64,000 nt of DNA from Pseudoalteromonas lipolytica (GCF_001306915.1 NZ_LJTC01000005.1:1-64000); one strand, 5' to 3'. Shown: positions 29,120-39,031, counted from the first letter of the stretch. A program made the numbers and translations. The notes: a model not told the origin generated them from the sequence alone.

Positions 29120-29494
29120 TTAATGAATACCAAATTTATGCAAAGTTGCTTTCAGTCGAACAATATCTATCGGCTTATCGATGAAATCAATGGCACCCAA
29201 ACTAGCTACTTTTTGCTTCATTTGCGCTTGAATATCAGCTGAAATCACTATAACAAAGCACTCTATTTTCTCTGCTTTGATCGTTTCAAGTACAGCAACA
29301 CCATCTAGCTCTGGCATAGTTAAATCCAAACACAATAGATCAAAGTTTTGCTCGCGTAGTAAAGCAAGTGCTTCTCGACCATTGGTTGCTTGTTGAATAT
29401 CAGCACTTAAACAGTTACCTAAGCACCGAACTACTTGTTTGCGAGCTATACTTGAATCATCACAAACCAGTATTGAAAAATTAGGGTTATTCAT
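29120..29494 (-). CDS. Single-domain response regulator (CheY-like)
   Basis: A 124-residue receiver domain with no output domain. Key residues are visible: acidic pair Asp12/Asp13 (LVCDDSS), phospho-acceptor Asp57 (LCLDLTMPELDG), Ser85 (VISAD) and Lys107 (DFIDKP). The frame is open a further 78 bases upstream, but ATG at 29494 gives the standard receiver start. It is transcribed divergently from the histidine kinase at 29733, which is the likely partner, though this is inferred from position only. Confidence 0.88.
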   Translation of the reverse strand: MNNPNFSILVCDDSSIARKQVVRCLGNCLSADIQQATNGREALALLREQNFDLLCLDLTMPELDGVAVLETIKAEKIECFVIVISADIQAQMKQKVASLGAIDFIDKPIDIVRLKATLHKFGIH

Positions 29495-29732
29495 GAATAT
29501 AAAAATCTTCGCTGTAGCAAATACAACATCTAAAAAGGCTAAAGTAAAAGACGAGCGAAATTTATAACACACTTTTATTGGTGCAGTAAGGTTAAGTTTT
29601 TTTAAAAAATAGTAACAATTTATAAATACTCCAGTAAAAAAGGATTTATTTATTTATTTTTAACCGTTTATTAGCTAACTTTAGAACTAATTGAATGTAT
29701 TACAAATGTAACCAAGGAGCTATGGGTATTCT

Positions 29733-31496
29733 ATGTTACAGAAAAGCCTATCAAAAGAATTGTTAACAAATGTGCTCTCGGTCTACTTCTTACTCACTTT
29801 TGTAGTGACCTGTGGGCAGGTTATTGCTGAATATGTAAACACTAAAGATTACATTCGTGACGAATTAACCACTTTACAAAAAACATTTAGCCGTAGTTTA
29901 ACCCGTGCAATTTGGGAACTTAACGATAAACAAACCATCACAACAGCTGAAGGCTTACTCGCAATTCCTATGATCGAAGGCATTATTGTGCGCGATGATA
30001 GTGGCGAGGTACTCTCACAATTAGGTCGCTCATTAGATATTCACGAGCTATATAGCCAGCAGTTAGTGCAAGAAGAAGCGATAATTGAAGATACACCATC
30101 CGGTTTATTCGGCTATACATTTCCGCTTATTTTTGAGTTTTCGGGTAAAACAACTCAAGTAGGCGATGTAACCTTATTCTCAAGCCGAGAAGTGGTATTT
30201 AGCCGCATCATGATCTCTATTTATTTTCTAATCGGTAACGCAATGATCAAAACCACCTTTTTGATCATACTTTTCTTACTAGCATTTAGAAAACGCTTAA
30301 CTGAACCACTTGCGCAATTTACAGAACAAATTGAAGATCTTGAACTAAACGATTTAGAAGGCCGCCATATCGAGATCCACACAACTGAACACAACGAATT
30401 AAAAGTAATGGAAGAATCTTTTAACCGTTTAATAGATAAAGTTGTTCTCTACCGAGAAGAGCTGGAACATACTCAGAAAGAGCTTGTACTTAGTAATGAA
30501 AAACTCGACCAACATAATTTACAGTTAGAGCAAGAAGTCGCGCGCAAAACATCTAACCTTAGCCAAGCGATGATGGATTTGCAGCAACAGAAATATGAAT
30601 TAGAAAAACAAAAGCTAACACTGACTGAAGAGATAGACCTTCGTAAACAAACTGAACAAGAACTCATAACCAAGCAAACTGAGTTACAGCGCTATGTTGA
30701 TGAGTTGAACTTAGCACAGGAGCGCCTAGTCGGCTCCGAGAAAATGGCTGCTTTAGGCGGCTTAGTTGCAGGTATTACCCATGATGTAAATACACCAATC
30801 GGGATTGGTGTGACTGCGACTTCATTTTTACAAGAACGTTTAGATCAGATTGAAGCGGCATACAAAGAAAAAACCCTATCACCAAAAGCGCTTGAAGAGT
30901 TTATTAATGACGCCAAGCAAAGCACTAGCTTACTTACTAGTAATTTAGACCGTGCATCAGAGTTGGTTGCAAGTTTCAAACAAATTGCAGTCGATCAAGC
31001 CAGTGAAGCAGTACGTACTATTAATTTCAAAGAGTATTTAGGTGAAGTGATCCGCTCTTTACATCCAAAACTAAAGAAAACATCTCATCATATCAATTTA
31101 GATTGCCCTGAAGATTTAACACTCAACCTGCCTGCAGGCGCTATTAGCCAAATTTTTACAAACTTGATCATGAACGCACTTATTCATGGCTTTGAAGGTA
31201 TTGAAAGTGGCATCATAGATATCATAATTAAAGACGAAGAAGATGAAGTCGTTATCGACTTTAAAGATAATGGTAATGGTGTATCCGAACATCAGCTAGA
31301 AAAACTGTTTGACCCGTTCTTCACAACCAAGCGTGATCAGGGTGGCAGTGGGTTAGGTACTCATATCACTTTAAACTTAGTGAAGCAAACCCTTGGCGGT
31401 GATATAGAAGTAACAAGCGAAGTTGGAAAAGGCTTGCATTACCATATTAGTTTCCCAAAAAACATGCCTAAACCGCTTTCAATGTTTAACTCATAA
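29733..31496 (+). CDS. Membrane sensor histidine kinase
   Basis: A 587-residue kinase: membrane helices at about 12-32 and 162-184, a periplasmic sensor of about 125 residues between them, a HAMP-like segment (185-240), a long coiled coil (240-335), then the HisKA domain and an HATPase domain (about 450-582). The phospho-acceptor is His350 in GITHDVNTPIG. The ATP-site boxes are FTNLIMNALIHGFEG, DNGNGV and FFTTKRDQGGSGLGTHI. It is of the class with an HD/HE-x-NTP motif often linked to single receivers. It is divergent from the receiver gene at 29494 and ends at its own terminator. The signal sensed is unknown. Confidence 0.9.
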   Translation: MLQKSLSKELLTNVLSVYFLLTFVVTCGQVIAEYVNTKDYIRDELTTLQKTFSRSLTRAIWELNDKQTITTAEGLLAIPMIEGIIVRDDSGEVLSQLGRSLDIHELYSQQLVQEEAIIEDTPSGLFGYTFPLIFEFSGKTTQVGDVTLFSSREVVFSRIMISIYFLIGNAMIKTTFLIILFLLAFRKRLTEPLAQFTEQIEDLELNDLEGRHIEIHTTEHNELKVMEESFNRLIDKVVLYREELEHTQKELVLSNEKLDQHNLQLEQEVARKTSNLSQAMMDLQQQKYELEKQKLTLTEEIDLRKQTEQELITKQTELQRYVDELNLAQERLVGSEKMAALGGLVAGITHDVNTPIGIGVTATSFLQERLDQIEAAYKEKTLSPKALEEFINDAKQSTSLLTSNLDRASELVASFKQIAVDQASEAVRTINFKEYLGEVIRSLHPKLKKTSHHINLDCPEDLTLNLPAGAISQIFTNLIMNALIHGFEGIESGIIDIIIKDEEDEVVIDFKDNGNGVSEHQLEKLFDPFFTTKRDQGGSGLGTHITLNLVKQTLGGDIEVTSEVGKGLHYHISFPKNMPKPLSMFNS

Positions 31497-31505
31497 GCAA
31501 TTCGT

Positions 31506-31543
31506 ACTGATGGCGAAATGATTCATTTCGGCATCAGTTTTTT
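31506..31543 (+). terminator. Terminator of the histidine kinase gene
   Basis: A 16-bp stem with a single G-G mismatch (ACTGATGGCGAAATGA with TCATTTCGGCATCAGT) is followed by six T. Confidence 0.88.
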
Positions 31544-31586
31544 ATTGTTATGATTGGGCAAATTTATTGAAAGGATTAGCCTAATT

Positions 31587-32495
31587 ATGTGGTTTAGTAA
31601 CCTTATCTGCTACCGTTTTAAACAAGACGTTTCATACTCTCAAGAAGACTTCGACAAAGCCCTAGAACAAGATCTGTTCCGCTCATGTACAGGCCAAGAG
31701 CTTTCAACATTTGGTTGGACAAAAGCCTTTGGTAAGCATGGTCAAACTCTATCTCACTTCTCTCAAGACAGCATTTTAGTATGCGCTAAGCGTGAAGAAA
31801 AAGTACTGCCTGCGGCCGTTATCAACGAATTGGTTGCAGAGAAAGTTGAGCAAATCGAAGCGGAAGAAAACCGTCCGGTAAAGAAAAAAGAAAAAGACGA
31901 ACTAAAAGAAAATATTCTGCACACTTTACTGCCTCAAGCATTTAAAAAGTCGAGCCTACAGTTTGCGTTTATTGACCAAAAGAATGGCTGGGTTGTCGTT
32001 AACAGCGCAAGCTTTAATAAAGCAGAAGAGCTTTTAGCCCTACTTCGTAAATCACTTGGCACGCTACCTGTCGTACCTGCATTTGCTAATTATGATTTAG
32101 ATGTATTTTTAACAGATTGGTTAACTAACTTCAGCACTCCTGAAGGCTTCTCTATCGGTAACGATGCAGAGCTTGAAGAAGCCGATGACAGTGGTGCTCA
32201 GGTTAAATTGAAAGGCCATGACTTATCATGTGACGAAGTAAAGTCACACCTAGAAAATGGTAAGCGCGTAACTAAACTGGCTCTTGATTGGCAAGAACGC
32301 GTTAAGTTCATGCTACAAAACGATGGTTCGATTAAGCGTCTAAGCTATTCAGAAACATTAAAAGAAGAAAACGCCGACATTCCAAAAGAAGATATGGCGG
32401 TAAAACTTGATGCAGACTTCATCTTAGCGTCAGAAGAAATTAAACAGTTGCTAGAAGAGCTGACCCAAGGCTTAGGCGACGCTGAAGATTTATAA
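31587..32495 (+). CDS. rdgC: Recombination-associated protein RdgC
   Basis: A 302-residue protein matching E. coli RdgC through its length: MWFSNLICYRF at the start, ILVCAKREEKVLPAAVI, LHTLLPQAF, ALLRKSLGTLPVVP and VTKLALDWQERV. RdgC forms a ring on DNA and restrains RecA. The frame is open 33 bases upstream, but ATG at 31587 fits the family and has AAAGGA before it. Confidence 0.96.
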   Translation: MWFSNLICYRFKQDVSYSQEDFDKALEQDLFRSCTGQELSTFGWTKAFGKHGQTLSHFSQDSILVCAKREEKVLPAAVINELVAEKVEQIEAEENRPVKKKEKDELKENILHTLLPQAFKKSSLQFAFIDQKNGWVVVNSASFNKAEELLALLRKSLGTLPVVPAFANYDLDVFLTDWLTNFSTPEGFSIGNDAELEEADDSGAQVKLKGHDLSCDEVKSHLENGKRVTKLALDWQERVKFMLQNDGSIKRLSYSETLKEENADIPKEDMAVKLDADFILASEEIKQLLEELTQGLGDAEDL

Positions 32496-32519
32496 AATTA
32501 ACCTAAATGTTAATTAACA

Positions 32520-32546
32520 AAAAGCGCGACTTGGTCGCGCTTTGTG
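32520..32546. terminator. Terminator between rdgC and the HDOD gene
   Basis: An AAAGCGCGAC-TTG-GTCGCGCTTT hairpin lies between converging genes, with T-rich sequence to the right and A-run to the left. Confidence 0.8.
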
Positions 32547-32553
32547 TTTTTAG

Positions 32554-33396
32554 CTATTCAGTAAAAATGGCTTTGACCTCATCAAGCATATCGTGATATT
32601 CGTCTTCATTAAATAACTCAAGCGATTCTATTACGCCTTTATCTACATATGTTTGCAATGCTGCCGATTTGTCAGAAACCTGCAAGATGCCTTCTAAAAT
32701 CGCGCCAATACGAATAAAGTCAACATAGCATATATGCTCTGGACGATAGTTTGGATTTGCCCAGCTTTCAGCAACTTCGACGAACTCATCAGTAAAGCCC
32801 CAAGCACGCATAATTGCGCCACCTACTTTGCCTCCTAACTTTTGGATAGCGTGTGCCAAAAAACTTGGATTTGCAAAAACTTCAGGGTGCTTTTCAGCCT
32901 CAGTCAAAATTGGCAACACGCCTATGTTATAGACTAATGAAGCTAGCGTAATGGTATCTCGGTTCAGTGATGTTTGCTTATTTCGACGTAAGAAAAAGTC
33001 CATTAGAGTAATTGAGTGACATGCAACTTTAAGGGTTTTTTGCCATGCTTTATCCATATACCCTTTTATCAGCTCATTATGCGATACAAACAATTGTTCC
33101 ATCGCCATTGCGGTGGCAATATTTTTGATTTGACGTAGACCAATTCGTGTGACGGCTTGATGAAGATTGGTGACTTTAACTGAGCGCCCCATAAATGCAC
33201 TGTTGGCCACTTTAATCATTCGTGCCGATAACGCTGGATCATGGGAGATAACATCTGCCATATCCATCAAGTTTACTTCTGGGTTATCTGCTGCTTGCCT
33301 CACTTTTACTGCAACTTCAGGTAATGTCGGTAACACTAAAGTGTCATTATTTATTCTGTCGACCAATATGGTCAGTAATGCATTCTCTGTTGACAT
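32554..33396 (-). CDS. HDOD domain protein
   Basis: A 280-residue protein consisting almost wholly of an HDOD domain, a catalytically inactive HD-phosphohydrolase relative found in signalling proteins. Recognisable blocks are LPTLPEVAVKVRQAADNP, DPALSARMIKVANSAF and AVTRIGLRQIKNIA. No receiver, GGDEF or EAL domain is attached. Such proteins act in bacterial signalling and stress regulation, often in c-di-GMP or motility pathways; the specific role here cannot be given. Confidence 0.88.
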   Translation of the reverse strand: MSTENALLTILVDRINNDTLVLPTLPEVAVKVRQAADNPEVNLMDMADVISHDPALSARMIKVANSAFMGRSVKVTNLHQAVTRIGLRQIKNIATAMAMEQLFVSHNELIKGYMDKAWQKTLKVACHSITLMDFFLRRNKQTSLNRDTITLASLVYNIGVLPILTEAEKHPEVFANPSFLAHAIQKLGGKVGGAIMRAWGFTDEFVEVAESWANPNYRPEHICYVDFIRIGAILEGILQVSDKSAALQTYVDKGVIESLELFNEDEYHDMLDEVKAIFTE

Positions 33397-33584
33397 ATGC
33401 GTGCCATCCTCTTGGGTTAGTTTGCCAAAATAAAGACAAACTAATGACTGACATTATTAGATTAGTTCTTGTTTTAGTATTGTCTAACTTAACGCTAAAG
33501 TTAAGAAAATCACAGAAATTATCTCTTTTTATGCTTTTTAATCATGTAACTGATAAATAAATATCGCTTCTAGCGCTGTATACT

Positions 33585-33600
33585 TGCCATGTATATGGCA
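33585..33600. promoter_or_regulatory. Palindrome upstream of the M49-like lipoprotein gene
   Basis: TGCCAT-GTAT-ATGGCA is a dyad with six-base arms, 70 bp before the start at 33670 and in the region shared with the divergent HDOD gene. It could be an operator; no matching regulator is known to me. The rest of the 270-bp intergenic space is AT-rich and also contains a CTTAAC/GTTAAG dyad near 33488-33505. Confidence 0.3.
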
Positions 33601-33669
33601 GGTTTGCTTTAATGCATACACTTTTTGTTTTAATAACAATGACTCTCACTAAAATCGGGAACGGGCAAA

Positions 33670-35370
33670 ATGACATTAAATAAAATTAGCCAAGCACTTA
33701 TCTTATCAGGTGCTGTTTTTCTTGGTGCATGTTCTGATCAGCAAGCAACCACTTCTCAAACTCAGCCTGCTGCAGAGCAAACAAAGCAAAGTATTGAACA
33801 GAACAACCCACAACTTATCAATGCAGATGAAAACCGTTTAGACATTTACACAGACTTCACACTTACTTCTGATCTTAGCCACCTGAGTGATAACCAAAAG
33901 CAAATGGTTGGTAAGTTGATCGATGCCTCAAAAATTATGGATGAGCTATTCTGGCGCCAAGCATTTGGTGAGAACAAAGACGCTTTCTTAGCAAAAATCA
34001 ATGATGAAAAAGTTCAGAAGTTTGCAGATATCAACTACGGCCCTTGGGATCGCTTAAACGGCGACCAAGTTTTCTTATCAGGTTATGAAGAAAAGCCTCT
34101 AGGCGCTGAATTTTACCCAAGCGATATCACTAAAGAAGAATTAAACAACGCAATCGTTGATGACAAAACAGGTCTTTACTCAGTGATCAAACGTGACGAG
34201 AAAGGCCTTCTTTACAGTGTGGCTTACTCTGTTGAGTACGCACAAGAGCTAGAAAAAGCAGCCAACTTGTTACGTGAAGCAAGCAAGCTCGCTGATGATA
34301 GAGAATTCGCTAACTACTTAAGCATGCGTGCAGATGCACTAGTAAATGATGACTTTCAACCATCTGATTTTGCATGGATGGATATGAAAAATAACCCTAT
34401 TGATGTGGTTATTGGTCCTATTGAAACCTATGAAGATCAACTATTTGGTTACCGTGCGGCGTATGAATCTTATGTACTAATCAAAGACTTGGCATGGAGC
34501 GAGCGTTTAGCTAAATTCGCTGCTTTCTTACCAGAGCTACAAAAAGGTTTACCTGTAGACGAAAAATATAAGCAAGAAGTCCCAGGTTCAGACGCTGACT
34601 TAAATGCTTATGATGTCGTTTATTACGCAGGCCACTCAAATGCGGGTAGTAAAACAATTGCTATCAACTTGCCAAATGATGAGCAAGTACAGCTAGAAAA
34701 AGGCACACGTCGTTTACAGCTTAAAAACGCAATGCGTGCTAAGTTCGATAAAATCTTAGTGCCTATTTCAGAGCAGCTAATTGTTCCTGAGCAACGTAAA
34801 CACATTACCTTTGACGCTTTCTTCGCAAACACTATGTTCCACGAAGTAGCGCACGGTTTAGGCATTAAAAACACCATTACGGGTAAGGGTACTGTTCGCC
34901 AATCATTGCAAGAGCATGCAAGTGCCCTTGAAGAAGGTAAAGCGGATATCTTAGGTCTTTACATGGTTGAGCAATTACTTAAGAAAGGCGAGATCACTGA
35001 CGGTACATTAGAAGATTACTACATCACCTTTATGGCTGGTATCTTCCGTTCAGTGCGTTTTGGTGCTTCAAGCGCACATGGTAAAGCGAATATGATCCGC
35101 TTTAACTTCTTCGCTGAAGAAGGCGCATTTTCTAAAAATGCTGACGGCTTATACAGCGTTAACATGGAGAAAATGAGCCAAGCAATGGAAAAACTATCGC
35201 GCTTAATCTTAACGATTCAAGGTGACGGTGATTACCAAAAAGTTGATCAGCTAATCGCAACTCATGGTGAGATCAAAGCAGAGCTAGCGAAAGATTTAGA
35301 AAAATTAAGCCAAGCTAATATCCCTGTTGATGTTACTTTCAAACAAGGCAAAGAAGTATTAGGCCTTTAA
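33670..35370 (+). CDS. M49-like zinc peptidase lipoprotein
   Basis: A 566-residue protein with a lipobox FLGAC (Cys at about 21), so it is probably lipid-anchored in the envelope. The zinc motif is HEVAHG (His at about 391), and about 30 residues later is EEGKADILGLY. This pairing resembles the HExxGH and EExR(A/S)E/D motifs of dipeptidyl-peptidase III (M49), except that the zinc motif is a five-residue HExxH. It thus belongs to the DPP III-like group found in Shewanella and Pseudoalteromonas, often annotated Zn-dependent hydrolase. The substrate is unknown. It is a single gene with its own terminator. Confidence 0.78.
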   Translation: MTLNKISQALILSGAVFLGACSDQQATTSQTQPAAEQTKQSIEQNNPQLINADENRLDIYTDFTLTSDLSHLSDNQKQMVGKLIDASKIMDELFWRQAFGENKDAFLAKINDEKVQKFADINYGPWDRLNGDQVFLSGYEEKPLGAEFYPSDITKEELNNAIVDDKTGLYSVIKRDEKGLLYSVAYSVEYAQELEKAANLLREASKLADDREFANYLSMRADALVNDDFQPSDFAWMDMKNNPIDVVIGPIETYEDQLFGYRAAYESYVLIKDLAWSERLAKFAAFLPELQKGLPVDEKYKQEVPGSDADLNAYDVVYYAGHSNAGSKTIAINLPNDEQVQLEKGTRRLQLKNAMRAKFDKILVPISEQLIVPEQRKHITFDAFFANTMFHEVAHGLGIKNTITGKGTVRQSLQEHASALEEGKADILGLYMVEQLLKKGEITDGTLEDYYITFMAGIFRSVRFGASSAHGKANMIRFNFFAEEGAFSKNADGLYSVNMEKMSQAMEKLSRLILTIQGDGDYQKVDQLIATHGEIKAELAKDLEKLSQANIPVDVTFKQGKEVLGL

Positions 35371-35388
35371 TACCAGCCTTGTCTGATT

Positions 35389-35417
35389 AAAAAAACGCTG
35401 CAATTGCAGCGTTTTTT
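35389..35417. terminator. Terminator between M49-like gene and the solute-binding gene
   Basis: The near-perfect palindrome AAAAACGCTGCAATTGCAGCGTTTTT serves both converging genes: a GC-containing stem with A-run and T-run on the two sides. Confidence 0.88.
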
Positions 35418-35418
35418 A

Positions 35419-36171
35419 TTATTCTCGTGCGACAAAACTTAATCCATATTTGCTATTCAGCTGGACTATATCACCACTAATCAACATCTTATTAAACTCT
35501 GAATTAAAGTCATCTATAAACTCATTAAGCTCCCGTTGCTTAGTGAAACCATAATAGCCTTGATTCACCGTAATGATTGGCGACAGCATGATAACCTTAC
35601 TAGAAATTGATAAATCATCAATAATCGGAAGAGCAGCTCGCGGGTGAGTCATCACTAAATCAACTCGATTGTGCATTAACTGTAAAAAACTAGCTTTAAC
35701 ACTCGCCACTTCTGACAAAGTTAAACTTGATTTATTGCGTTTAAATTCTGAACCATAATTCCAACCCCGAGTAATACCAATCACGTCTTTACGTAAGCTT
35801 GCGAAATTACCAGCCCAAGTTACATCGCTATTTTTTTTGGTAAAAAAGACAATAGGATCTTCATAAAATGGCAAGGCACTAAATTGCATATATTGTTGAC
35901 GTTGAAGAGACTTATAAGGACCGATAATGGCATCTGCATGGCCTTGCTCAACCATTTTTAAAGCACGCTTTAGTGGCATGATATCGATGACGAGTTCATG
36001 CCCAAGGCGCCGACAAATTTCATGAGCAATATCAGCACCTAAACCAATCACTGTACCTTGTTGATCTTGTTCTAAGATTGCGGGGAAATGGCTCCCAACA
36101 AAGTAATAACTTTTTGCTGTTACGGAAAATGAACATAGAAAAGCCAATACGGCTATTACTGTGCTTTTCAC
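35419..36171 (-). CDS. Periplasmic solute-binding protein, family 3-like
   Basis: A 250-residue protein with a signal peptide (about 1-19, ending VTA-KS) and an amino-acid-type binding-protein fold (SBP_bac_3). The blocks GTVIGLGADIAHEICRRLG, MVEQGHADAIIGPYKS and MHNRVDLVMTHPRAA are typical. There is no ABC transporter permease or ATPase beside it, so it may be an orphan binding protein rather than a transport component. Similar orphans are common in Pseudoalteromonas and Shewanella. Confidence 0.8.
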   Translation of the reverse strand: MKSTVIAVLAFLCSFSVTAKSYYFVGSHFPAILEQDQQGTVIGLGADIAHEICRRLGHELVIDIMPLKRALKMVEQGHADAIIGPYKSLQRQQYMQFSALPFYEDPIVFFTKKNSDVTWAGNFASLRKDVIGITRGWNYGSEFKRNKSSLTLSEVASVKASFLQLMHNRVDLVMTHPRAALPIIDDLSISSKVIMLSPIITVNQGYYGFTKQRELNEFIDDFNSEFNKMLISGDIVQLNSKYGLSFVARE

Positions 36172-36229
36172 TTTTATTAGTCTCTTATTTTTCGCATCTA
36201 CTTAGCTTAGCGCAATTTAATATGATTGA

Positions 36230-36634
36230 TTAAAAATGTGCTCTTAGTTGCTCTATTTGTTCATCGCTATATGGAACTGTCGGTAATTTACCCCAAATAG
36301 GCGCTGGCCAAGCCGGATCGGTAGTGAAGCGTGCAATATGATGAACATGTAATTGCGGCACCATATTACCCAATGCTGCTACATTGAGTTTGTCTGGGCT
36401 GAATACCTGTTGTAACAACTTACTCAGTTTGCCCGACTCTTGTAATAAGGTAATTTGTAGCTCTTCAGACAGATCGATAATCTCTTTAACGTCTGCAACT
36501 CTTGGCACTAAGATAAACCAAGGGTATTGGCTATCATTCATCAGCAATACTTTACACAGTGGCCAATCCGCAAGTTCAATGCAGTCGCGTTGTAGTTCTG
36601 GGGCCAGAGAAAACGACGTATCAGTATTTTTCAT
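36230..36634 (-). CDS. HIT domain protein
   Basis: A 134-residue histidine-triad protein. The motif reads QLHVHHIAR, with Gln for the first His of the H-x-H-x-H pattern, a form typical of a proteobacterial subgroup that also has FILVPR and DPAWPAPIWG, both present. It probably hydrolyses a nucleotide ester or dinucleotide such as Ap4A, but the substrate is not proven. ATG at 36634 is preferred to the preceding in-frame TTG. Confidence 0.88.
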   Translation of the reverse strand: MKNTDTSFSLAPELQRDCIELADWPLCKVLLMNDSQYPWFILVPRVADVKEIIDLSEELQITLLQESGKLSKLLQQVFSPDKLNVAALGNMVPQLHVHHIARFTTDPAWPAPIWGKLPTVPYSDEQIEQLRAHF

Positions 36635-36746
36635 CAATAAATCCTTTGATATTGGGTAATCAAATCCTACTTTATAGCATTTTGTTGCAGTTGCCTAAGC
36701 TTACCATTAACATCATGGCAGTTTTTATTCGAGCGAAGGTACTCCT

Positions 36747-38972
36747 GTGCTAAAAAAAATTAAATCTCTCTCACTTGCTCTGCCAGTGGTGGCCACTGCA
36801 TTTAGTGTGACTGCTGAACCACTCACACTTGAGCGTATTTTTGACGATCCAAGCTTAGCAGGCAAAGCGCCTGTACAACTTAAATTCTCTCCAGACGGCA
36901 GTCGTGTCACTTACCTGCAAGGTAAAACCGATGATTACAACCGCTACGATCTATGGGAATACAACTTAAAAGATAACAAAAACCGCTTATTAGTTGACTC
37001 TGCTGCGCTATTTTCTGGTCCAGAAAACTTATCTGATGAAGAAAAAGCACGCCGTGAGCGCCAACGTATTTTTGGTAAAGGGATCTTAGAATATAAATGG
37101 TCTAAAGATGGTAAAGCGCTTTTATTTCCACTTAATGGCGACCTTTACTATTACGAGCTTGCCTCAGCTAAAAGCCGCAAATTAACCGACACAGACGCAT
37201 TTGAAACCGATGCACGCTTCTCACCTAAAGGGCACTTCGTATCGTTTATTCGTGAGCAAAACCTATACGCACTTAACTTAAAAACGGGTCAAGAAATCCA
37301 ATTAAGTAAAGATGGTGGCGGTGTTATTAAAAACGGTATGGCCGAGTTTGTTGCGCAAGAAGAAATGGGCCGTATGACTGGCTACTGGTGGTCTGGTGAT
37401 GAGTCTAAAATCGCTTATACCCGTGTTGATGAAAGCCCAGTAAAAGAAGCGATCCGTAATGAAATTTACGCCGATGAAGTAAAGCTTTTTAACCAACGCT
37501 ACCCGTTTACAGGTACCGACAACGTTAAAATTCAGTTAGGTGTTGTAAGCATCAACAATCAAAAAACTGACTGGGTTGATTTAGGCGACGTTCAAGATAT
37601 CTATATCGCTCGCGCAAAATGGTTAAAAGATAACAAAACGCTTTCTTATCAGTGGCAAGACCGCTCGCAACATAACTTAGAGTTACGTTTTTATAATAGC
37701 GAAACGAAAAAGCAAACGGTTGCCCTAACAGAAACCAGTGATACTTGGATTAACCTACACTTTGATTTGCAATTCTTAAACGATAAAAAGCATTTCGTTT
37801 GGGCATCTGAGCGCGACGGTTTTAAACACCTTTATTTATACCGCACAAACGGTGAAATGATCCGTCAAATCACCCAAGGTGAATGGGTTGTTGATAGCTT
37901 AAAAGGTATCGACGAGAAAAAAGGCATCGTGTATTTTGCAGGTCGTAAAGACACAGCACTTGAGAGCCACCTTTACAGCGTACCGCTATTCAAAAAAGGC
38001 GAAATTAAGCGCGTAACTGAGCTAGGCGCTTACCATAATGTGGTGATTGCTAAAGATAACAAAACCTTTATCGATAACAGCTCATCAGTGAATAAGCCTG
38101 GCTCTGCGGCATTACGTAAAATTAATGGCGAATTTATCACTTGGCTTGAAGAAAACAAGTTAGATAAGTCACACCCATTAACGCCTTACCTAGCTGATTT
38201 GATCACCCCAGAATACGGCACACTAACGGCTGAAGACGGGCAAATCATGCATTACCGTTTATTCAAGCCAACTAATTACCAAGACGGTAAAAAGCACCCA
38301 GTTATTGTTAACGTGTATGGCGGTCCTCATGCTCAGCGTGTAACAAACAGCTGGCGTAGTAAAAACTTATACTTCCAATACATGGCACAACAAGGCTATG
38401 TTATTTTCCAACTTGATAACCGTGGTTCATACAACCGTGGTAAAAAGTTTGAAGACGTGATTTATAAGCACTTAGGTGTGGCTGAAGTGGCAGACCAAAT
38501 TAAAGGTGTCGAGTTCTTACGCACCCTTGATTACGTTGATCCTGAGCGTATTGGTATTTATGGCCACAGCTACGGTGGTTACATGGCGCTTATGACCATG
38601 TTTAAAGCGGGCGACTACTTCAAAGCCGGTGTTTCTGGTGCGCCAGTTACTGATTGGGCACTTTACGACACTCACTACACTGAGCGTTATGTAGGTCACC
38701 CTGCAACAAACGCGAAAGGTTACGAAGCAAGTGCTGTCTTCCCGTATGCTGAAGGCTTAAAAGGCCCACTGATGATTTATCACGGTATGGCTGATGATAA
38801 CGTGTTATTCACTCACGCCACTAAGTTATTCAAACAACTGCAAGATCAAGAAAAACAGTTCGAAATGATGACTTACCCGGGTTCAAAACACAGTTTACGT
38901 GGCAAGAGCGTACAAACGCACTTACATCAAACTATCACAAGTTTCTTCAACCGACACTTTAACGTTGAATAA
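36747..38972 (+). CDS. Dipeptidyl-peptidase IV-like S9 peptidase
   Basis: A 741-residue serine peptidase with a signal peptide (cleaved near TA-EP at about 23), an N-terminal beta-propeller (about 40-480) and a C-terminal alpha/beta-hydrolase domain. The triad is visible: Ser in GHSYGGYM (about 612), Asp in GMADDNV and His in SKHSLRG. The double Glu of DPP IV (FVAQEEMGR) is present, supporting removal of X-Pro dipeptides in the periplasm or outside the cell. The start is GTG at 36747 with GAAGG upstream. Confidence 0.93.
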   Translation: MLKKIKSLSLALPVVATAFSVTAEPLTLERIFDDPSLAGKAPVQLKFSPDGSRVTYLQGKTDDYNRYDLWEYNLKDNKNRLLVDSAALFSGPENLSDEEKARRERQRIFGKGILEYKWSKDGKALLFPLNGDLYYYELASAKSRKLTDTDAFETDARFSPKGHFVSFIREQNLYALNLKTGQEIQLSKDGGGVIKNGMAEFVAQEEMGRMTGYWWSGDESKIAYTRVDESPVKEAIRNEIYADEVKLFNQRYPFTGTDNVKIQLGVVSINNQKTDWVDLGDVQDIYIARAKWLKDNKTLSYQWQDRSQHNLELRFYNSETKKQTVALTETSDTWINLHFDLQFLNDKKHFVWASERDGFKHLYLYRTNGEMIRQITQGEWVVDSLKGIDEKKGIVYFAGRKDTALESHLYSVPLFKKGEIKRVTELGAYHNVVIAKDNKTFIDNSSSVNKPGSAALRKINGEFITWLEENKLDKSHPLTPYLADLITPEYGTLTAEDGQIMHYRLFKPTNYQDGKKHPVIVNVYGGPHAQRVTNSWRSKNLYFQYMAQQGYVIFQLDNRGSYNRGKKFEDVIYKHLGVAEVADQIKGVEFLRTLDYVDPERIGIYGHSYGGYMALMTMFKAGDYFKAGVSGAPVTDWALYDTHYTERYVGHPATNAKGYEASAVFPYAEGLKGPLMIYHGMADDNVLFTHATKLFKQLQDQEKQFEMMTYPGSKHSLRGKSVQTHLHQTITSFFNRHFNVE

Positions 38973-38999
38973 TCACGTTCAATTTCGGTAACTTAGACT

Positions 39000-39031
39000 A
39001 AAGGCTGATTGTTAAATCAGCCTTTTTTTTG
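39000..39031 (+). terminator. Terminator of the DPP IV-like gene
   Basis: An AAGGCTGATT-GTTA-AATCAGCCTT stem is followed by a run of T. Confidence 0.9.
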
